Origin: Pyxicephalus adspersus
Taxonomy: Eukaryota > Chordata > Amphibia > Anura > Pyxicephalidae
Length of the DNA: 64,000 bases
Direction of reading: 5' to 3'
Assembly: GCF_032062135.1 (NCBI RefSeq)
Contig: NC_092859.1
Location: 122,737,842 to 122,801,841, forward strand
In this document: positions 57,170 to 64,000 of the stretch, one piece after another
Layout of the letters: each line of letters opens with the position of its first letter
How positions within the stretch are numbered: position 1 is the first letter of the stretch
Notes under the pieces: generated by a model
What the model saw: only the letters and a program-made list of their open reading frames with translations
What the model was told of the DNA's origin: nothing
The model's database searches: none
Program-made: the position numbers and the translations under genes

Positions 57170-59879
57170 CAAAATATCTCTTTAAATGGTAAGCATTCAA
57201 CACACACTCTTACATGGTGCTTATGGCTGGAATATTTTATCCCAGGGACAGGATCACATTGGGCTTTTTCAACATAGAAGCTTAACAGTTAATCATGAAA
57301 AAAATATTCTAAAAATTCACATACTGGTTGCAATTAAAAAAAAGCAAAGTTTTACTAATAAATATTTTTTATATGCCAAACTTTAATTTAAATGATAAAT
57401 GTATATATATCCTATCTTTTAAAACACACATCATTTCTGTTTGATATTATGATTATTATTTTATGCCAACAATTTACATCTACTTATCAACCTAAAATAA
57501 TGTCTTAGAGAAAGGATTCAGATCATGAAACAATAATATCTACACCACATGTTCCATAAATTTCTCGATGTAATAAGCATATCTGTGAGCATACAGTGCC
57601 ATCATATAGTATAGCTTAAATAGAAGCTTGGAAACCAAACTGCGACCCTGGAAAGAGTTTGGATGACATAGAAGAAAATTAACTCTGCAAACTGGTGTAA
57701 ACCTGCCCTTATTCTACCAGATAACTGCCATATATGCCCATCTGTACTGGAAAAAAATACATTACACATATAAGCTAGACATCCACCTTCATGATTATGG
57801 AGAAAACACTTTCAAATATGGTAAACATTTTCCTTTTATAGAACAATGGTATTGCTTTGCTCTGCAGCCAAGAAAGCTATTGATTTACATTTAAATGTCC
57901 TCCTCTTGGAGTAGAGATAGGGAAGGCAGTAATCACATCAAGAAAGAATTCTATACAGTATCTCATGAATTAAGCTTACACAAAGAGACTGGTGAAGCCT
58001 GATAGTCTTCTGTGTAAAGCTGTCATACCCATCAGGAGGTGGATGGTTGTAAAGCACAAAATATAAAAAATATATATTTTGTAGAATGATTTTTCTATAA
58101 ACACACATAGTCAGCTCTCAGTGCAGGCAGAAGTAACGTGTTGGGTGATGGGTGCAATCTGATGTCATCTACAGACATAAGCACTGGCTGCAATTATATG
58201 ACAATGGACCTATGCCTACAAAACTTTGAGATTACAGAGCTATGAGGTACTGTTAAAGTGTATCTAAACACCAGAACAAAAGTACAATATATTGCAGCTT
58301 ACCCATCTACAAAAAAGTGGTCCTTCTAGTAACACGCTCTATGGGTGACAATGCTTACTCACTGTAATGCATTTATAGAGCAAGAGAAGTGTCACTGTAG
58401 CACAGGGAGCGGTTTAAGACTACAGACCCCCCCCCCCACACACACACACACACACACACTTTACTCATTTTTATACCATCCTGGCCTTTATGTGGCCCTT
58501 TAGAAAGGTTAGAGGGGTTAAACAACAGTAATTATAATTAGAATGTCTATATTCTATGTACTACATTAAAAGGTACTAGACATCAATAGGTATGTAGAGA
58601 GTTCCTTCAGGTCCTAATTGAACATTCTCACCAGCTAGGGAGTGAAGGAATCTCTGTAATAAAACCTCCAATGGTAATACAACCTGACAGGAGGACTAAT
58701 GCACATTTGTATAGCTTTTACAGCAAAGCTTTTTCAAAAGCAAATAGTAGACTTTATATCCACCTTTTTTTCATGACTATATTGTAAACACCTTTGCTCT
58801 GTATTTAAGTAATGGACCACTTATGTACTTATACAAGGTGATTATATTGCCCCTTCTCAGTACATTCAATTCAGTTAATCTGTGTCTGTATAATTGCCAT
58901 TGTACTTCTAAGATTGTAAGTGAACAGCACTTGTTAATTCACTTGTATTGATGTGTATTTGGAAGCTGCCATATACACATTTGTGGGATGCTTTGCCGAT
59001 ACTTAAACTGAGGTATATTCATTGGAAATTACTGGGAGACTACTGCATGTTGGCTAAAGAATTTTGGGAATATGTTTGATAAATTGCCCACAAAGTCATG
59101 TACAAATATTGTTGCCCATTAAGTGTTAGCACTCCTGTAGTCTAAATGTCCAGAGATGAAGCATGTAATGTTAGTTGTATACGTAAGTTGATCATTTTGC
59201 AATGTGATAAGGCATAAAGAGAAATGTAAAGTCATTAAATATAAAACATAAGTTTTATCTGTATTGTGCACAGAGGTTATGATTTGAGTAGGACATCATT
59301 TTGCAAATGCTTAGCACTTTTGCTCAAGTGCAGCTTTCTTTTTATAGAGAAACCTCTGCCAATGTGATACCCTGATAATGTCACCATATTTTAACATGAA
59401 TAAATATAACAACAGTTTGTTGTATGTGTCCACCTGTGGAGAATAAATGTAAGGAAGGGTTACATTTATTTATTTAGAAAACTTGCTAACTATGGTGAAA
59501 ATGTCTTCTAAAATACTCTAGTATACTATTTGAAGTTGAAGTTTTTCCTGCAAATAAGTTGCCTCCCTTGGATGCTGTCACCACCATGCTAATATGATTT
59601 GTTAAAACATTTCTGTTTGCATTACAAAATTATTATTTACAGAGTGACATTGCCATTTTGTTTCTGTGCTTGTCTATGCATTGCAAGCAGATCATGACTG
59701 GGGGAGAGGTCATGGAGGATGTACATAGCTTCCTTTCTCTGGTAACACCTACATGTAATGCCGAGATTCTACAATTAGCAGACCCAAAATCCATTCATTG
59801 AAAGGGGCGGCCAAGGGACAAGATGGCTAAGAAGGAAAGAGCTAGATGATCCTGTGCATCCTCCTGATCAGCTCATATA
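57170..59879. other. Upstream intergenic DNA
   Basis: Contains a C/CA run at 58427-58460. No gene or named element was recognised in the rest. Confidence 0.5.
58427..58460. repeat. (C)n(CA)n microsatellite
   Basis: About 12 C followed by about 11 CA dinucleotides. Confidence 0.95.
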
Positions 59880-60212
59880 AGGCTATGTACACACGTCAGG
59901 GATTTCTCGTCGGATTATTGTTTCAGTTCTAATATCAAATGAGAATCTGACGTGTGTACAGCAGCCTTTCCAACGTCGATCATTGATTCGTCCTGGTGGA
60001 TCAATGAATGACAAACAATAAACGACCGCAATCAAAGTGAAGGGGAGAAAGCACAGCGGGGTGCCGCTCCACTGTTCTCCCCTCTCCATAGAGCAGAAGA
60101 GAGCTGTATGTACAGAGCTTGTTCATTCATCTTTCAGTATTTTGTTGTTGGAAAGGATCCTGAAAGATCCTTTCCAACAACAAAAATCTAATGTGTGTAC
60201 ACAGCCTAAGTC
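59880..60212. mobile_element. MITE family B (complete)
   Basis: About 330 bp. The ends AGGCTATGTACACACGTCAG and TAATGTGTGTACACAGCCTA are inverted copies. Inner pairs include GGAAAGGATCCTGAAAGATCC, which is self-complementary in part. No ORF. A truncated copy sits at the right end of the window. Confidence 0.75.
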
Positions 60213-61867
60213 ATAACCAGAAATATTTCTACCTTGATATACTGGTAGGTTTTTCTTTTCTGTAGAACCTTTATTAAATAGACAAAATTGAACAAGCTGT
60301 GTGAAAGATCAGGTCTATCTCCAGGCAGCACCTGGGGAAAAAAAAACCTTTCACTCTTCTCACAAAGCATTTCACTTACGGTACTTATTTTTTTACTTAA
60401 TTTGTTATTTGTCATCTGTTTTGTCATTATAGCCCCTATGACACCACCACAGGGGTTTGAATATTTGTATAGCCACTGCAGCCAAGAGGAGGGAGTCACA
60501 AGCATTGAGGTAGGTTGTAAAATATTAAGCTGAGTAACCCAGAGAGGAAGGGGGGAGAATAGGGTGGTGCCTGATGGTTAGAGCCTGTACACATCGGCAC
60601 TGGATCCAACTCTGGGACTCTGACGTCATATCATCAGCACTGCATTAATTGAACTCTGAAAGGGAAGGTGAAGAGATAGTTACCCAGCAAAAAAAAGATA
60701 AAGTCAGTAAAGATTACTGTCACAAGAAATGTGGACACTGACTAAGCAAACAAAAAACACCTCATAAATATCATACAACACAATCCACCTTGCATGGATG
60801 GTTGTGTGACGGTATAATTATCTAGGAAATAGGCTGTGCATTATATTGCAAGTTCTGCTTTCATAATAAATATTAGTTGACGCCATGATGATGGAGAGGT
60901 GTAGAGATAGATTTTGTCTCTAAAACAAAAGCATAACATATGTTGCTGTTCTTCAGTGTGTTATATCCTGCCCAAGGTTTATAAAGACATAAATTCCCCA
61001 CTGGTCTGGTGGATATGACAAATATCTATTAGTCTAGGTATTATAAGTTTTTATAGGAAAATCTTTTTCACCAAACTATGGGAATAAATGGTATTTCTAG
61101 TATTCACAACAAATGTAATAAAAATATTTGTATGTTGTCTATGTATGTGGAACAAGTGTTGGTCAATTCACATATGAATACAAAGATTGGGGATATCTTT
61201 TCTGGATCCAATGTCAGAATGAAATATAGGATGGTGTGATATTGACTTAAGGGTCCTTTATGACCTGAATAGTGATGGACTCCAGGACTAGGGGACTAGT
61301 AGGGTAATAAATTGCTAGGTTATTGTTTGACTTATAGGGAGGGCAGCTTTTCCTGTGCCATGAATGCTGTGCTAGTTTCCTCACTTTCCAGGCTTTGTGG
61401 TTTTATAAAGAAGTTAAAAAATAAGCCTATGCTAGTTTTTTAACAGAAACTCATATACAACAAAATTCAAGGCATTGTGCTCAGGTCTGATCATCTCAAT
61501 AAAACAGAGCATCCTTCAGATTTTGATAGATTGATTTACTTTTTTATCATACTGAAGATGGTTGCAGAACTTGCATATATGTATTGCATATGTGATATGG
61601 GCATCCATGTATGTATGTCCGTGGACATCATATAATGGTAAAATTATTTTTCTGTCCCAACTTTACCTGAAGATCATCTGCGTGAAATCTGGAGTATACA
61701 AATGAATTATGTATTTACTATCATGTGCAAAGGCATTTTCATACCATGGAATAGGTGGATAGCATGTACCTGTCTGTCGCTTGTTTCTTTAAGAAATTAA
61801 TCTGTTACCCTCTATTATAATTGAGTTACTAAATGTTCTTTTTGTAAAGCCTGGGATACACATTATA
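60213..61867. other. Upstream intergenic DNA
   Basis: No gene, Cys-rich exon or named repeat was recognised here. Confidence 0.5.
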
Positions 61868-62070
61868 CATATACACTCACTGGCCACTTAATTAGGTACA
61901 TCCGTTCAACTGTTTGTTAACTCAAATATCTAAACAGTCAATCACATGATATCAACTAGACATGCAGACATTGGTAAGACCTGCTGAAGTTCAGACCCAA
62001 AATCAGAATAAGGAAGAAAAGTGATTTAGGTGACTCTGAACATTGCATGGTTGTTGGTGCCGATGTCTAT
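61868..62070 (+). mobile_element. Tc1-like transposon 5' end with transposase N terminus
   Basis: ATACACTCACTGGCCACTTAATTAGG followed by TTCAACTGTTTGTTAACTCAAA matches a widespread Tc1-like terminal sequence of fish and frogs. The frame near 62008 reads RKKSDLGDSEHCMVVGAD, a decayed form of the transposase N terminus (SDLSDFERGMVVGAR type). It breaks off at about 62070. Confidence 0.7.
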
Positions 62071-62264
62071 CCCTTTATAACCACACTGCACCCATTTTCT
62101 GAAGTATAGAAGTATATGGCACCATGTCACATAGCTCAAACTGGTTTCTTGTACATGACAATAAGTTTACTGTGCTCAAATGGCCTCCACAGTCACTTTT
62201 GCTATGTGGTGGAATAGGAGATTCACATTATGAATGTGCAGATGATGAATCTGCACATTATTTG

Positions 62265-62590
62265 GGCAGCACAGTGGCTCAGAGGTTAGCTCTCTAGCCT
62301 TTGCAGTGCTAGGTCCCAGCTTTAAATCTCTGCCAGGACACTATCTGCATGGAGTTTGCAGGTGCTCTCTGTGTTTGCGTGGGTTTCCTCCCACATTCTA
62401 AAAACATGCAGTTAGGTTTATTTGCTTCGCCCCAAAAACTGACCTTAGACTGCATTAAAGACATACGACTAAGGTGGGAACATTAGATTTTGAGCGCCTC
62501 CGAGGGACAGTTAGTGATATAACTATGGACTTTGTAAAGAGCTGCGTATTATCTTGGCACAATATAAATACTGTATAATAATTTGCATAA
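62265..62590 (+). repeat. V-SINE with LINE-like 3' tail
   Basis: GGGCAGCACAGTGGCTCAGAGGTTAGC and GGTCCCAGCTTTAAATC (tRNA-derived head, decayed B box) are followed by the conserved core TGCATGGAGTTTGCAGGTGC, GCGTGGGTTTCCTCCCACA. The 3' end TAAAGAGCTGCGTATTATC, GGCACAATATAAATACTGTA resembles the LINE tail at 27565-27715. Confidence 0.85.
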
Positions 62591-62649
62591 TGGTATTGTG
62601 TCAATATGGTTTTAAAGCATTTACTACTCCATCAAATAACCTAAAAATG

Positions 62650-62990
62650 TTCTAACCTCCCTGGCGGTATGAATACTAAGTATTTTTAAATGTAAAAGCA
62701 GTACATTTAAAAATACTTAGTATTTTAAATTTCCCGCCTGGTCCTACCTCTCAGCTGCACAGTCCTGCCTTCCAGCTACACGCTCGCGAGCAGATGCCCG
62801 GACAGCATCTGCTTCCCCTGGCCTCACGTCCCCAACGTTCACACACCCGGGATGCAGATGCCGTCTGGGCTTTTCCAGATTACACCAATGCCCTGCCAGC
62901 ATGGCCAGGGGAAGAAGATGCCGGGCGTCGCTGGAGAACGCCTATTGGGCGTATTGGGTTTACTGGTTATTAAATGTACCTTTGTTTGAC
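62650..62990. repeat. Repeat element beginning CTAACCTCCCTGGCGG, related to family D
   Basis: CTAACCTCCCTGGCGGTATG is followed by a near-perfect hairpin (AATACTAAGTATTTTTAAATG, GTACATTTAAAAATACTTAG) and a GC-rich stretch with ACGCTCGCGAG and GATGCCGGGCGTCG. TGTAAAAGCAGTACATT is shared with 20125-20530. Confidence 0.55.
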
Positions 62991-63948
62991 ATTTGCAGAT
63001 TAGATTCCCATTCTAATATTACTTACCACCTTTTTCTACCTATTCATTCCCTGTGTCGGAGATAACATATTGCATGTCATTTACGGATATTATCCTCGAT
63101 CATATTTTTCCTTGTAATTGATGAGCTTTATTTTTGACATTCATAACTCTATATGCACTTTACAGCTGACATTGCCTGCCAAATATCTTGAGGGTTGTTA
63201 TGCATCTCTGTAATACACTGTAATATGTTCAAGTTAAAATAACAAAGAAAATGTCGGACTGATAGTGGGGTATGTTCAAATACAGTTCTTGATTTATATC
63301 TACACATGCTTAATACAGTGTGCACACAATAGTGTATCCCAAATTACAGTATTTATTTTAAATAATGCACAGGCCTGCTTGCTTCCATTCTCCATATAAA
63401 TTTTAATCTCCTGGAATTTAGGCAGTGTGATGATTGTAATCAAACAGAATGGCTTCATTCCAGCAGATTTCAGAGCTTGCAAACTGCAGGTGTGCCCATC
63501 AAACAGAATGGGGCCTGTGGAAACTGCACAATGCATATAAGCAATAGAAGTTCTATTTATTAGCATATTTATACTGTAATTTTCCCTGAACACATCAATC
63601 TAATGTGTTGATTTTTTTACTTTTGAACTAGGAAATATTTTCTGTGCTTTCAAAATGCTTTCAAAAATGTAGATTGTCTTTAAACTCCAGCTAGCTATAC
63701 AGTTGAAACAAATATTTGTGAATATTTTATTTCTTTTATTTTTACTTATAAATTTGTAATTGTAATGGATGAGATTCATGTTTTATACTTCTGATACGTC
63801 ATGATACTATCCTCTCATACAGTTGGGAAATACAGTGTGTATACAGTGTCACCACCCTGCCCTTTCTATGGGAAATCACAGTGTAGCAGTTTACTGATGA
63901 TGTTATTGGTATGATCTCCCCTCCAGTAAGCAAGTTCACTGGGTTAGA
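62991..63948. other. Upstream intergenic DNA
   Basis: Nothing recognised. A minus-strand open frame of 97 codons at 63300-63593 has no family motif and no splice context linking it to the PCSK5-like gene. Confidence 0.5.
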
Positions 63949-64000
63949 CTAAGGCTATGTACACACGTGCAATAATTAATAGAAAATAGTGCAATAATTA
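63949..64000. mobile_element. MITE family B, cut by the window end
   Basis: Starts TAAGGCTATGTACACACGTGC, the same end as the element at 59880-60212, and runs off the window. Confidence 0.6.

Noticed and set aside
62265..62330. Possible tRNA gene
   Set aside because: The tRNA-like head belongs to a V-SINE; its B box is decayed and no cloverleaf is evident.

Overview
The window looks like nuclear DNA from a repeat-rich vertebrate, most likely a frog. It holds spliced Cys-rich exons with standard GT/AG junctions, Tx1-type and CR1/L2-type LINE remnants, a V-SINE, hAT, Tc1 and mariner remnants, and many short foldback elements. AT-rich introns make up most of the length, and there are no bacterial operons, rRNA or CRISPR arrays. 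The species assignment is inference from repeat types only.

One host gene can be reconstructed, on the minus strand, from 54828 (start codon) to 15517 (stop). Ten exons (184, 199, 224, 243, 246, 196, 206, 101, 172 and 416 coding bases) join without a phase error into a 728-residue open frame. The protein has a signal peptide, eleven furin-like Cys-rich repeats plus a terminal Cys cluster, one transmembrane helix near residues 623-643, and an 85-residue cytosolic tail. The tail has an acidic cluster and a DGTVYKKY motif resembling the membrane-anchored long isoform of proprotein convertase PCSK5. No prodomain, subtilisin domain or P domain is present. The start codon follows an in-frame stop 9 bases upstream, so the gene appears to be a stand-alone Cys-rich, membrane-anchored part of a PCSK5-like protein. 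This is the most interesting signal in the window.

The 44.5-48.4 kb part of this gene is disturbed by two tandem duplications. A 721-bp unit that looks perfectly repeated carries exon 2, and splicing both copies together would cause a frameshift and an immediate stop. A diverged unit of about 1 kb duplicates the 3' half of exon 3 as a decayed partial exon. Either may be real or an uncollapsed-haplotype assembly error. A 687-base assembly gap (40930-41616) lies in intron 4, but the repeat pattern runs without loss across that intron.

Layout: 1-15.4 kb is downstream intergenic DNA with TA repeats, a 35-bp minisatellite, a decayed Tx1-like reverse transcriptase, a CCHC Gag/ORF1-like frame and a possible solo LTR. 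15.5-54.8 kb is the PCSK5-like gene, with a CR1/L2-type LINE, a mariner copy and many short elements in its introns. 54.8-64 kb is upstream DNA with foldback elements, a Tc1-like 5' end and a V-SINE, and no further exon was recognised there.
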